This document shows positions 1-6,756 of a stretch of DNA of 8,626 nt, piece by piece. The translations under genes were made by a program, and so were the position numbers. The stretch is from Planctomycetota bacterium. GTDB taxonomy: Bacteria > Planctomycetota > Phycisphaerae > Phycisphaerales > SM1A02. The notes under the pieces are model-generated. The model was not told the origin of the DNA and made no database searches. It worked only from the letters and a program-made list of their open reading frames with translations. The stretch spans positions 1 through 8,626 of the forward strand of contig JAPULD010000351.1 of NCBI GenBank assembly GCA_027295365.1. The letters are read 5' to 3'. Each line of letters starts with the position of its first letter. Position 1 is the stretch's first letter.

Positions 1-227
1 TCGAGTTCGGCCCCGACCATGTTCCACCCGCCCCACTCGATGAACCTTCGTTGCTGCTTGGGGAGGAAATGCACGTTTTTCCAGCGGCGCGTCATGTAGC
101 GAAATTGCCCAGGCTCGACCTTGGCGTCGATGTGGACGAAAAACGTCACCTCGGGATGCTGCAGCGCCTCGATGAGACGCGTCAGTTGACGGGGCGACTT
201 GTGTTCCAGGATCAGATAGGCCAGCAA
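1..227 (-). CDS. GT14 family glycosyltransferase (Core-2/I-branching beta-1,6-GlcNAc transferase type), N-terminal part only
   Basis: This is the first 75 codons of a gene that runs off the left edge. The N-terminus LAYLILEHKSPRQLTRLI, followed by FFVHIDAK (residues 29-36) and the block IEWGGWNMVGAEL (residues 63-75), matches the start of the Core-2/I-branching (GT14) family, where a short beta strand, an HIDxK motif and a WGG..MV.A motif come in this order. Family members transfer GlcNAc or xylose from UDP-sugars. The start is a TTG at 225-227: an in-frame TGA lies about a dozen codons upstream, no ATG or GTG lies between, and AGGGAG sits 7 bases before the TTG. It lies 58 bases downstream of the sulfotransferase gene on the same strand, so the two are probably cotranscribed. 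Donor, acceptor and the C-terminal half cannot be judged here. Family call fairly sure; specificity unknown. Confidence 0.8.
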   Translation of the reverse strand, partial: MLAYLILEHKSPRQLTRLIEALQHPEVTFFVHIDAKVEPGQFRYMTRRWKNVHFLPKQQRRFIEWGGWNMVGAEL

Positions 228-285
228 CGAAATTCTCCCTTGAATCCGGACCCCAGATCATCACAGATCCGGTTCCGCCCTTCCT

Positions 286-1110
286 TCATGTGGTCCGTCC
301 GAGATGGACACATCGAGCCTCAAGCACGCGCACGCATTTTTCGTGAATTGCCCTGGCTTCGTCCAGCATCGGGGGGGGAATCACCAAGTCCCGATCGTAG
401 CTCTTCTGGCCGTCACGGACGATGACGCCCGACTTGATCATGGACGAGGGATCACCATGCTTGGTCTGCCCAGTGTACTTGAAGAGATTGTACGATTCCA
501 CCAGGGGCGAGGAGAGCTTCAGATGCTCCTGCAGCAGATCAAAAACGTCCTGGGTCGAATTCACCAGCGATCCGGAGTCAATGAAGATGGCCTGGTCCGT
601 CAGGGCTCGGCAGCAGTTCATCATCCATTTCAACTGCTTGCGATAGTGATTCAGCGATCGCTGCAGGGTGCTCTCGTCATTCTCGTCCTTCATGATGTGA
701 CGCAACGACTTGAGCGACTCCACGGGATCCCGGATGAGGAAGATCGGCTTCACGCCCATCCGATCAATCTGCGACGGTTTGAGGTACCAGTTGTGCAACA
801 CCTTGTCGAGGATGAACCGAGAGTTGGATTCGCCATCGATCGCCATCGCGACGACCAGCCTCAGCTTGAGAAAATCGAGCCGCCCCTTGTAGGGGATGTG
901 CGACTCGGTGTATCCCGAGATGTCGGGATGGCTGCCCAGCAGATGGCTGAGCAGGGAACTCCGACTGCGCATGTGGCTCAGGATGAAGAGGTACTGGCAC
1001 GATCGACATCCGATGAAGGGATGACGCAACAGCAGCTTGCCGGCCTCGGCTTTGCGGCGCAGCTTTCGCCAGCGATCGGAAGTCGTGGTGGTGTTTGAAT
1101 TGCTAGGCAT
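286..1110 (-). CDS. PAPS-dependent sulfotransferase family protein
   Basis: This 274-residue protein probably transfers sulfate from 3'-phosphoadenosine-5'-phosphosulfate to a carbohydrate. The 5'-phosphosulfate-binding loop is visible as LFILSHMRSRSSLLSHLL (residues 41-58), directly followed by HPDISGYTESH. The 3'-phosphate-binding motif is FLIRDPVESLKSL (124-136), with Arg127 and Ser135 spaced eight apart as in the family. No signal peptide or membrane segment is seen, so it should act in the cytoplasm on an intermediate. The start is secure: an in-frame TGA lies two codons upstream of the ATG. No clear Shine-Dalgarno sequence precedes it. The gene lies 73 bases behind the GT2 gene and 58 bases before the GT14 gene, all on the minus strand, suggesting an operon that builds and sulfates a glycan. 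A run of eight C (G on the plus strand) encodes the Pro-Pro-Pro at residues 245-247. The acceptor sugar is unknown. Confidence 0.85.
   Translation of the reverse strand: MPSNSNTTTTSDRWRKLRRKAEAGKLLLRHPFIGCRSCQYLFILSHMRSRSSLLSHLLGSHPDISGYTESHIPYKGRLDFLKLRLVVAMAIDGESNSRFILDKVLHNWYLKPSQIDRMGVKPIFLIRDPVESLKSLRHIMKDENDESTLQRSLNHYRKQLKWMMNCCRALTDQAIFIDSGSLVNSTQDVFDLLQEHLKLSSPLVESYNLFKYTGQTKHGDPSSMIKSGVIVRDGQKSYDRDLVIPPPMLDEARAIHEKCVRVLEARCVHLGRTT
371..378. repeat. 8-base G/C homopolymer inside the sulfotransferase gene
   Basis: Eight consecutive G on the plus strand (C on the coding strand) lie in codons for Ile244 to Pro247 of the sulfotransferase, about 27 codons before its stop. Such runs can gain or lose a base by replication slippage, which would replace only the C-terminal tail. 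Its presence is read directly; any switching role is inference. Confidence 0.5.
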
Positions 1111-1183
1111 CGCTCATGTTCAGCAAGGCGTACTTCATATTCAGTTCGACATCAGACTGCGAGTGGGACCGAGGAGACCATCA

Positions 1184-2140
1184 TCATTCGGCCAAGGCCT
1201 CGGACGTGTGCATCCCCGATTGGATCGAAGTCAATTGACCTCGCGGGGCCCTGCACCAACCTACCCAGCGTCCCAGCCCCATTGCGGCCCTTCCAAGGGC
1301 GTCACCCGGCGCGAGACGCAACAGGCTGATCAAGGCAGAACCCAACATCAGAAGGCCATAGTAGACCGAAACGAAGAAGGAGTATTGATGCCGGCGCAGA
1401 ACAAAACCCATTCCGAGTCCATAACTCCAGGCACGGGTGATATGGCCCGACGAAGAAGCCATTTCGCGCCGGGGATGGTAGACCACCCGATCGGGATCGT
1501 AATAGAATCGTCCACCTGCTTCGAGACCCCGAAGCACAAAATCGCTTTCCTCGCCTGAATTCCAGGGTGTCCCGGCTCCGACCCCCAGCTGCTCGTCAAA
1601 CCCGCCAATCCTGTCAATAAGTTCTTTTCTTACGAAGAGGCCGGGGGAGACCGCACTTCGCCAAATGGTGCCCTTGGTAATCCAGTGAGGTTTCTTGGAC
1701 ATGAAACCACCGGCCGAATGATGACCTTGCTCATCCGTGACTCGACAGGACAGCCCATCCGCCTCCGGGTGCTCGGCAAACCAGCGCACCAGTCCATCGA
1801 GAAAACCCTTTGAATACCAGCAATCATCATCGGGAAAGCCGACAATGTCACCTTCCACTTTCGATAATCCGATGTTCCGTGCCCGGGATAGCCCCCGCTC
1901 AGAAGCTAAGACGCAAATCGGCAACAAGTCATCAAATGACTCAATGACTTCCCGCACCCGATCATCCTCGTTTTGATCGACAATAATCAGGTTTATCCTT
2001 GCCCCTGTCCCCACGATATCCTGTTCTTGCAGTGACTGGAGGAACACCTCTATTGGCGATGAACGCCCCACCGTAGCCATGACCAGAGTCATGGTGGGCG
2101 TCTTTTTGAACTTTGCGGATGTCACTGAGCTTGTTTCCAT
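1184..2140 (-). CDS. Family 2 glycosyltransferase (GT-A fold) with a C-terminal hydrophobic segment
   Basis: This 318-residue protein has the standard GT2 layout. A first beta strand, TLVMATVGR (residues 18-26), is followed by LIIVDQNEDD (51-60), the donor-binding GLSRARNIGL (83-92), the metal-binding DxD-type block FPDDDCWY (102-109), an acceptor-side GEESDFVLR (196-204) carrying the likely catalytic acid, and YHPRR (221-225). Residues about 254-276 are hydrophobic and may anchor the C-terminus in the membrane. It is predicted to add a sugar from a nucleotide donor on the cytoplasmic side. Donor and linkage cannot be told. The ATG at 2140 is the first start after an in-frame TAG; a weak GAAGAA lies upstream. 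The ORF ends in tandem TGA TGA. It heads a minus-strand group with the sulfotransferase and GT14 genes and faces away from the ligase gene across 189 bases. Confidence 0.9.
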   Translation of the reverse strand: METSSVTSAKFKKTPTMTLVMATVGRSSPIEVFLQSLQEQDIVGTGARINLIIVDQNEDDRVREVIESFDDLLPICVLASERGLSRARNIGLSKVEGDIVGFPDDDCWYSKGFLDGLVRWFAEHPEADGLSCRVTDEQGHHSAGGFMSKKPHWITKGTIWRSAVSPGLFVRKELIDRIGGFDEQLGVGAGTPWNSGEESDFVLRGLEAGGRFYYDPDRVVYHPRREMASSSGHITRAWSYGLGMGFVLRRHQYSFFVSVYYGLLMLGSALISLLRLAPGDALGRAAMGLGRWVGWCRAPRGQLTSIQSGMHTSEALAE

Positions 2141-2173
2141 GACGTTTTCTTCGCCAAATGGTACCGATTCGGC

Positions 2174-2201
2174 AGTCTATTCCCGGGATTTTGGCGATCA
2201 A
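2174..2201 (-). promoter_or_regulatory. Candidate sigma-70-like promoter for the GT2-sulfotransferase-GT14 group
   Basis: On the minus strand TTGATC (2196-2201) and TAGACT (2174-2179) are spaced by 16 bases, each matching four of six consensus positions. It lies about 34 bases before the GT2 start, in the only gap wide enough for a promoter of this group. The match is weak and planctomycete promoters are poorly defined. Confidence 0.25.
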
Positions 2202-2276
2202 GACTGGGTTCTGGTCATGACAGAGACTTGCGTTCTCTCGAATTGCTCCACGCCCTTACATGGATGTGTGGTCAGG

Positions 2277-2305
2277 TTGTTCCCTTTCAGCCCTCGGAGT
2301 AGATT
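2277..2305 (+). promoter_or_regulatory. Weak candidate promoter for the O-antigen ligase gene
   Basis: TTGTTC (2277-2282) and TAGATT (2300-2305) are 17 bases apart on the plus strand, 24 bases before the ligase start. Only three and four consensus positions match. The rest of the 189-base divergent gap (2141-2329) shows no strong operator or hairpin. Confidence 0.18.
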
Positions 2306-2329
2306 CATCCCATCGAGCAATCACATTCC

Positions 2330-3634
2330 ATGTCGATGGACCACCCTTCCTCACTGACCGAGATGCAGATTGAGGTCTGGCGGCGGGATCGGGATGGCCA
2401 ACGTTTCCATCTGGCCTGTGCAATGCTTTTCCTTTGCATGATGGCCGTTTCAACGGCACTGAGCGGCATCAGCTTCGCCATCCTGCTCGTAGTATCGATC
2501 ATTCGATACGGGCGAATCGCCTTTTATTACAAGCCTTTATGGCGTATCAAGGGCCTTTGGCTGATGCCACTCTGGCTGATCTGGTGCCTGCTGACGCTTT
2601 TCTGGTCCTCGGATCCTGGCCAGGGGTTGGATGAATTGGGAGCCGCGAGGCATCTCCTCCTGCCCCTGATGCTCTGGCCATTGTTGGGGGAACGAAATCG
2701 ACTCATTGCCGCGTTGCTGGTCGGCATTTTCTTTCAGAATATGGTGCAGCTCGCCCAAGCCCTGGACCTCAGCGACCTGATGAAGCATGGTGCCGGAGAT
2801 CGAGCCGGAGGTTGGCTTCATCCGATCCAGACCGGTGTGTTTTGTGGGGCCGCCCTTTGCTGGTATCTCGCGACGCTCATCCACGAGCGATCCCCGAAAC
2901 GCTGGCTTGTACTCATCCCTGCATTGGCGGCGTTCTTCGGACTCATCGTTTCCGGATCCCGGGGCCCTTGGTTGGCCTGCTTCATCGTCCTGCCCTTGCA
3001 ATTCGTGTTTCTTCTGATCCGCCTGCCTGAGCGTCGACGATTCATCATTCAGCTCGCCCTGGCAAGCCTGATCATCGGAGCCCTTGGAGGTTGGCTTGGG
3101 CGATCCATGATCCAACCCCGCCTTGAACAGGCGAAAACTGAATACATCCAGGCCATCGAGAATGGAGACTACGGCACCTCGGTCGGTCTGCGTATCGGGC
3201 TCTGGACCTGGGCCTGGGATTCTTTTCGCGAGAGACCCATCCTGGGTCATGGCCTGGGTTCCTATCGCAATCAGATTCTCAAGCAGCCGACCTATCAGAT
3301 TGCCGCGGAACGATGGCCCCGCAAGGCCGAAAATTACATGCAGCGCGATCACGCCCACTCAATCTATCTGCACCTGTTGGCTTGCGCTGGCATCGTTGGG
3401 GCCACGCTCTTCGTGATCTTCCTGATCTGGTCACTTGTCGCTGCCTGGCGAATGCCCAGGTCACAGGCCTTGAACGAAGGGGTCCTGTCCATACTGCTCC
3501 TGTGGATGCTGACGGCGCAGTTCGATGCCCTGCACCTCATCGGGCATATGTTCGGGTTGCTGATGTTTCTGATCTCGCTGACGCTGGCCGCGACCGATCA
3601 ATCCGATCCGCCTGCGAAAACGTCTCACCAATAA
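2330..3634 (+). CDS. O-antigen ligase / Wzy-type polymerase family membrane protein
   Basis: This 434-residue, highly hydrophobic protein has about eleven predicted membrane segments (roughly residues 28-58, 74-93, 106-143, 166-206, 212-231, 238-256, 346-373, 384-397 and 403-421, some of them double). It carries the signature of the O-antigen ligase family (PF04932): VSGSRGPWLACF (207-218), then a large external loop (about 257-345) with GLRIGLWTWAWDSF and ERPILGHGLGSY (286-312), closed by HAHSIYLHLL (341-350). Members join a lipid-linked glycan to an acceptor or polymerise repeat units on the outer face of the cytoplasmic membrane; sequence alone does not separate the two roles. It is the only plus-strand gene of the polysaccharide cluster, and its last 10 bases overlap the 3' end of the dehydrogenase gene. 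Start: ATG 2330 has no clear ribosome site; ATG 2336 or 2363 are alternatives that leave all membrane segments intact. Confidence 0.88.
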   Translation: MSMDHPSSLTEMQIEVWRRDRDGQRFHLACAMLFLCMMAVSTALSGISFAILLVVSIIRYGRIAFYYKPLWRIKGLWLMPLWLIWCLLTLFWSSDPGQGLDELGAARHLLLPLMLWPLLGERNRLIAALLVGIFFQNMVQLAQALDLSDLMKHGAGDRAGGWLHPIQTGVFCGAALCWYLATLIHERSPKRWLVLIPALAAFFGLIVSGSRGPWLACFIVLPLQFVFLLIRLPERRRFIIQLALASLIIGALGGWLGRSMIQPRLEQAKTEYIQAIENGDYGTSVGLRIGLWTWAWDSFRERPILGHGLGSYRNQILKQPTYQIAAERWPRKAENYMQRDHAHSIYLHLLACAGIVGATLFVIFLIWSLVAAWRMPRSQALNEGVLSILLLWMLTAQFDALHLIGHMFGLLMFLISLTLAATDQSDPPAKTSHQ

Positions 3635-4959
3635 AGGCCGACGTACTTCGCCTCGATCGACTCCGCCTCCGGGATGCGAACCAGATCGAACACGATCTGA
3701 TCGTCGCGGGTCTGCTGAAGCGCCTGTTGAAACACCTCGGTGTTATGCCCGACCACGATCGCCTTGGAGGGCCTGATCACATCCTGGGCCGATTCCTTCA
3801 GCAAGTTCCCGATGTGGGGAATCTCGGTCATGATGTAGCGAAGGTTGCTGCCCACAAGCTCCGAAAGCTTGAGGTAGGGATCATGGATTCTGACCTCGGC
3901 CCCCTTCCCCAGCAGGGCTTCGACGACCTGAACCATTGGACTTTCTCGCAGATCGTCCGTTCCGGATTTGAAGCTCAGCCCCAGTATGCCCACGCCTTCG
4001 TGCCGATAGACCATGAGTTCATCGATGAGGGCGCGGATCTGCTTCTCATTGCTCCGAAGCAGGCTTCCCATGAGGGGGAGTTCAAGATCCACCCGCTTCG
4101 CGCCATACAACAGCGCTCGAATATCCTTGGGCAAACACGAGCCACCAAACGCGAAGCCGGGGGTCAGGTAGGAAGGCGAGATGTTAAGCTTGCGATCTTC
4201 GCAAAAGATGCGCATCACCTCGTGGCTGTCCACATTCTGCTCCTTGCAGAAGCGACCGATCTCGTTGCCAAAGGTGACCTTGACCGCATGAAAGGCGTTG
4301 TCGGCATACTTGACGATGGACGCAACCCCGATGCTGGTAATGAACATCGGTGCATCGATGCCTTGGTAGATGGATTTTGTGCAGTCCGCCGCGCGCCGAT
4401 CGGTGGCCCCGATGACGGTCTTTGGAGGCTCGAAGAAATCGTCGATCGCCGAGCCTTCGCGAAGGAACTCCGGATTCTGGGCGACGCCAAAATCCACCCC
4501 CGCCTTTTTTCCCGACGCTCGCTCGAGGATGGGCACCAGATACTGTTCGACGGTGCCCGGCAACACGGTGCTTCGGATAACCACCACGTGATACGAGTCG
4601 GGCAACGCGAGCTTCTTGGCCATCGCCTCCCCGATCTGCTCGCAGACCCGGTTCAGGTACGTCATGTCGAGGCTGCCATTCTTCGAGCTGGGCGTGCCAA
4701 CACAGACCAACGAAATGTCGGATTCCATGACCGCCCGTTCGGGATCGTCGGTGGCGTCCAGACGACCCGCCGCATGCTCCTGCCGCATCAGATCCGCCAG
4801 GCCTTCTTCCAGCACGGGAGAACGACCATTGCACAGGGCCTCAACCTTGTGCGATTCCACATCCACGCCAATGACCCGGTGCCCCAATTTCGCAAAACAG
4901 GCCGCGGAGACCGAGCCCACGTATCCGAGTCCGAAGATGCTGAGCGTTGTGTCGGTCAT
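3625..4959 (-). CDS. algD: GDP-mannose 6-dehydrogenase (AlgD-like) of the UDP-glucose/GDP-mannose dehydrogenase family
   Basis: This 444-residue enzyme should oxidise GDP-mannose to GDP-mannuronate with two NAD+ in the cytoplasm. The Rossmann motif IFGLGYVG is at residues 8-15. VCVGTPSSKNGSLD (85-98), VVIRSTVLPGT (126-136) and NPEFLREGSAI (162-172) follow. The central helix reads KYADNAFHAVKVTFGNEIG (217-235). The catalytic cysteine is Cys275 in FAFGGSCLPKD (269-279... Phe-Gly-Gly-Ser-Cys). GLSFKSGTDDLRESP (327-341) marks the C-terminal domain. The His in the central helix, the KVTFxNEIG string and the terminal tryptophan resemble Pseudomonas AlgD more than UDP-glucose dehydrogenases, but both reactions occur in this family. 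The ATG is fixed by an in-frame TGA five codons upstream. It follows the aminotransferase gene by 93 bases and overlaps the ligase gene tail to tail by 10 bases. Family certain; GDP-mannose specificity likely, not proven. Confidence 0.88.
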   Translation of the reverse strand: MTDTTLSIFGLGYVGSVSAACFAKLGHRVIGVDVESHKVEALCNGRSPVLEEGLADLMRQEHAAGRLDATDDPERAVMESDISLVCVGTPSSKNGSLDMTYLNRVCEQIGEAMAKKLALPDSYHVVVIRSTVLPGTVEQYLVPILERASGKKAGVDFGVAQNPEFLREGSAIDDFFEPPKTVIGATDRRAADCTKSIYQGIDAPMFITSIGVASIVKYADNAFHAVKVTFGNEIGRFCKEQNVDSHEVMRIFCEDRKLNISPSYLTPGFAFGGSCLPKDIRALLYGAKRVDLELPLMGSLLRSNEKQIRALIDELMVYRHEGVGILGLSFKSGTDDLRESPMVQVVEALLGKGAEVRIHDPYLKLSELVGSNLRYIMTEIPHIGNLLKESAQDVIRPSKAIVVGHNTEVFQQALQQTRDDQIVFDLVRIPEAESIEAKYVGLYW

Positions 4960-5014
4960 GCGTTGATGGAATCATCACCCAATGGTGGTTGATCCCTCTT
5001 ATCGACCGATCGGC

Positions 5015-5052
5015 AAAAAAACATTTCAGGAATATCGATTCGCCGCGATTCC
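5015..5052 (-). terminator. Weak candidate intrinsic terminator after the aminotransferase gene
   Basis: On the minus strand, starting at the base after the aminotransferase stop, GGAAT pairs with ATTCC (5048-5052 with 5029-5033). Two more inner C-G pairs are possible across a bulge. Seven T (5015-5021) follow after 7 bases. The stem is short and the spacing long, so it may be leaky or not a terminator. If real, it limits read-through into the dehydrogenase gene. Confidence 0.3.
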
Positions 5053-6246
5053 TCAGACTTGAGCGATCGGGCTGCATTGATTAACGAATTTGATGACATT
5101 TCCTGTCACATATTCAAGTTGGGCATCGCTCAATTCAGGATGGATGGGAATCGCGATCGTTTGCTGAGCCGCCAACTCCGAGACCGGCAGATCACCTTTG
5201 GCATAGCCCAGATCGGTGAAGCACGCCTGCTCGTGCAGGGACAGTGGATAATAGATCTCAGTCCCGATTCCCTTTTTACCGAGCTGCGTCCGCAGATCAT
5301 CTCGAATCGTGCCTGGCACGCTGATGACGTATTGGTGATAGATGTGCGTGGCGGGCAAGGTGGGTGGCTGGGGCGTGCGGAGCGGGAAGTCGCCTTCATC
5401 CAAAGGCGTGGCATTGGTCTTCGCCCCGGCCTCGGCAAAAGTGCGATCGTAGAACGCCGCGTTGGACGCACGCTTCTCGCTCCATTGATCGAGGTGCTTC
5501 AGTTTCACTCTCAAAACCGCCGCCTGAATCGCATCGAGCCGGGAGTTCAGCCCGACCTCGCTGTGATAATACTTTGGCTTCATCCCGTGGTTACCCATCG
5601 CCTTGAGACGATCATAAGCTTCCGGATCTTTGGTGGTGATGATGCCGGCATCGCCCATGGCCCCGAGATTCTTCGTCGGGTAAAAGCTGAAGCAGCCGTA
5701 GAGACCACGAGAACCGACGCGTTGCCCCTTCGCATCACGTGCGCCGATCGCCTGAGCCGCGTCTTCGATGATGGGGACGCCAAACTCCTCGCCCAGCTTC
5801 AACATCGCGTCCATGTCCACCGCCTGACCATAGAGGTCAACCGGGATAATGGCCTTCAGGTTCGTGCAACGAGCCGCCGCGGCGCGAACCGTTTCTTCGG
5901 TCATGTTGAACGTCACCGGATCGATGTCGGCAAACACCGGCACCCCCCCCAGCCTCACGATGCAACCCGCGGTCGCGAAAAACGTGAACGTCGGGCAGAT
6001 GACCTCGTCACCCGGCTTGATCCCGATCGCCATGAGAGGCATCAGGATGGCGTCGGTGCCCGACGCACAACCCGCAGCATGGGAGGTGCCGCAGTATGCC
6101 GCAATCTCCTCCTCCAAGGCCTGTACCTCGGGGCCCCCGATACACCACTGACTTTCCAGGACCCCGGCAATGGCGGGATCGATTTCATCCTTGATCGAGG
6201 CGTATTGGGCCTTCAGATCAAGCATCGGGACGGAGAGATCACTCAC
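5053..6246 (-). CDS. DegT/DnrJ/EryC1/StrS family PLP-dependent sugar aminotransferase
   Basis: This 397-residue enzyme should transfer an amino group, usually from glutamate, to a keto group of a nucleotide-bound sugar. Landmarks, numbered from the GTG at 6246: SGTDA (62-66) binds the PLP phosphate, PTFTFFATAGCI (85-96), ADIDP, EDAAQAIGA (161-169) with the PLP-pyridine Asp162, the Schiff-base lysine Lys192 in SFYPTKNLGAMGDAG, and GLNSRLDAIQAA (232-243). Length and order are those of the WecE/WbpE/DegT class. The FFATAG..RLGG.PVFADIDP pattern recalls enzymes acting on 3-keto-hexuronates such as WbpE, but that is only suggestive. Start: GTG 6246 has AAAGG 8 bases upstream; an in-frame GTG at 6255 lacks a usable site. 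A run of eight G lies in codons 99-102. It lies 153 bases behind the DUF4406 gene and 93 bases ahead of the dehydrogenase gene. Family certain; sugar unknown. Confidence 0.92.
   Translation of the reverse strand: MSDLSVPMLDLKAQYASIKDEIDPAIAGVLESQWCIGGPEVQALEEEIAAYCGTSHAAGCASGTDAILMPLMAIGIKPGDEVICPTFTFFATAGCIVRLGGVPVFADIDPVTFNMTEETVRAAAARCTNLKAIIPVDLYGQAVDMDAMLKLGEEFGVPIIEDAAQAIGARDAKGQRVGSRGLYGCFSFYPTKNLGAMGDAGIITTKDPEAYDRLKAMGNHGMKPKYYHSEVGLNSRLDAIQAAVLRVKLKHLDQWSEKRASNAAFYDRTFAEAGAKTNATPLDEGDFPLRTPQPPTLPATHIYHQYVISVPGTIRDDLRTQLGKKGIGTEIYYPLSLHEQACFTDLGYAKGDLPVSELAAQQTIAIPIHPELSDAQLEYVTGNVIKFVNQCSPIAQV
5943..5950. repeat. 8-base C/G homopolymer inside the aminotransferase gene
   Basis: Eight consecutive C on the plus strand (G on the coding strand) span Leu99 to Val102 of the aminotransferase, about a quarter into the protein. 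A one-base slip here would truncate the enzyme before its PLP lysine. The tract is read directly; phase variation is inference. Confidence 0.5.
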
Positions 6247-6298
6247 GAGTGGCACCTTTGCAATAGGTTGGCAAAATCAGAAAACAGCGATTGAGCCC

Positions 6299-6304
6299 AT
6301 TGTA
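6299..6304 (-). promoter_or_regulatory. Candidate -10 element for the aminotransferase gene
   Basis: TACAAT on the minus strand matches five of six bases of the sigma-70 -10 consensus and lies about 50 bases before the aminotransferase start. No acceptable -35 element stands 16-18 bases upstream (the bases there read GGGATC), and a TTGACG further up is 31 bases away, so the call is tentative. The rest of the 6247-6399 gap shows no gene. Confidence 0.28.
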
Positions 6305-6399
6305 GCCCCTGGGCGTTGATCGATCCCGAAGGCACGTCAATCCAGCTTTCTCATCGTTCAACCAGCCGATCGTGGCGTGGCACGGTGTATCAGTTCGAC

Positions 6400-6756
6400 T
6401 CATGCCTCAGGCAGGTCGGACACCTGAAAATAAACCCGGCCTCCTCGCGCCTTCACGCAGTGAACCTCGGCGTCCGCGCCTTCGGAAGGACCCCCGATTC
6501 TCACGATCGCATCGCACCGCTCCGAGAGGGCCAACGAGAGCGGCATCATGATCTCATCGTATCGATCGGCGCCCGCCGCCTCGATGACCGGAAGCGCGAG
6601 GTTGACCCCGATGATCGGAACGTGTCCCTTCTCGAATACCTCGAGCGCGGCCTTGTTCATCACCTCGAGATTCCGAGCCCGATCGGCCTCCGTGGCCGCC
6701 CCGGAACCGTAGGGTCCCGCGATCATGACCCAGAGTCGTTCGCGTTTCTTCGTCAT
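6400..6756 (-). CDS. DUF4406 / nucleoside 2-deoxyribosyltransferase-like small protein
   Basis: This 118-residue cytoplasmic protein has the layout of DUF4406, a branch of the nucleoside 2-deoxyribosyltransferase superfamily. It opens with a strand leading into IAGPYGSG (residues 12-19) and a conserved RARNLEVMNKAA helix (26-37). GHVPIIGVNLALP (44-56) follows. The C-terminal signature is CDAIVRIGGPSEGADAEV (81-98), where Glu97 aligns with the family's catalytic glutamate position. Superfamily members cleave or exchange N-glycosidic bonds of nucleosides or nucleotides, but no DUF4406 substrate is implied by this sequence. The start is well supported: AGGTG lies 7 bases before the ATG. It is preceded by a likely terminator and sits 153 bases ahead of the aminotransferase gene on the same strand, so it may open that transcription unit. 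Whether it serves nucleotide-sugar metabolism or is unrelated is open. Confidence 0.75.
   Translation of the reverse strand: MTKKRERLWVMIAGPYGSGAATEADRARNLEVMNKAALEVFEKGHVPIIGVNLALPVIEAAGADRYDEIMMPLSLALSERCDAIVRIGGPSEGADAEVHCVKARGGRVYFQVSDLPEA

Noticed and set aside
241..285. CCGGA/TCCGG inverted repeat between the sulfotransferase and GT14 genes
   Set aside because: The stem is only 5 bases around a 17-base loop with no T run, so it is too weak to call a terminator or attenuator.
304..1098. Long plus-strand open frame opposite the sulfotransferase gene
   Set aside because: It is antisense to a protein with both sulfate-donor binding motifs. Its translation is His-, Gln- and Arg-rich without family motifs.
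1111..1183. Tiny open frame (about 11 codons) overlapping the sulfotransferase start codon
   Set aside because: It has no ribosome site and no sign of coding beyond chance, so a leader peptide is not supported.
3634..3662. Possible bidirectional terminator at the ligase/dehydrogenase convergence
   Set aside because: The AGGC..GCCT stem is short and bulged, lies inside coding sequence, and no T run follows on either strand.
3313..4992. 559-codon plus-strand open frame over the dehydrogenase gene
   Set aside because: It mirrors the AlgD-like gene, which has every expected motif. The plus-strand translation looks like a shadow produced by codon bias.
5059..6294. 411-codon plus-strand open frame over the aminotransferase gene
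   Set aside because: It is antisense to a complete DegT-family enzyme, and its Arg/His-rich translation has no recognisable domain.
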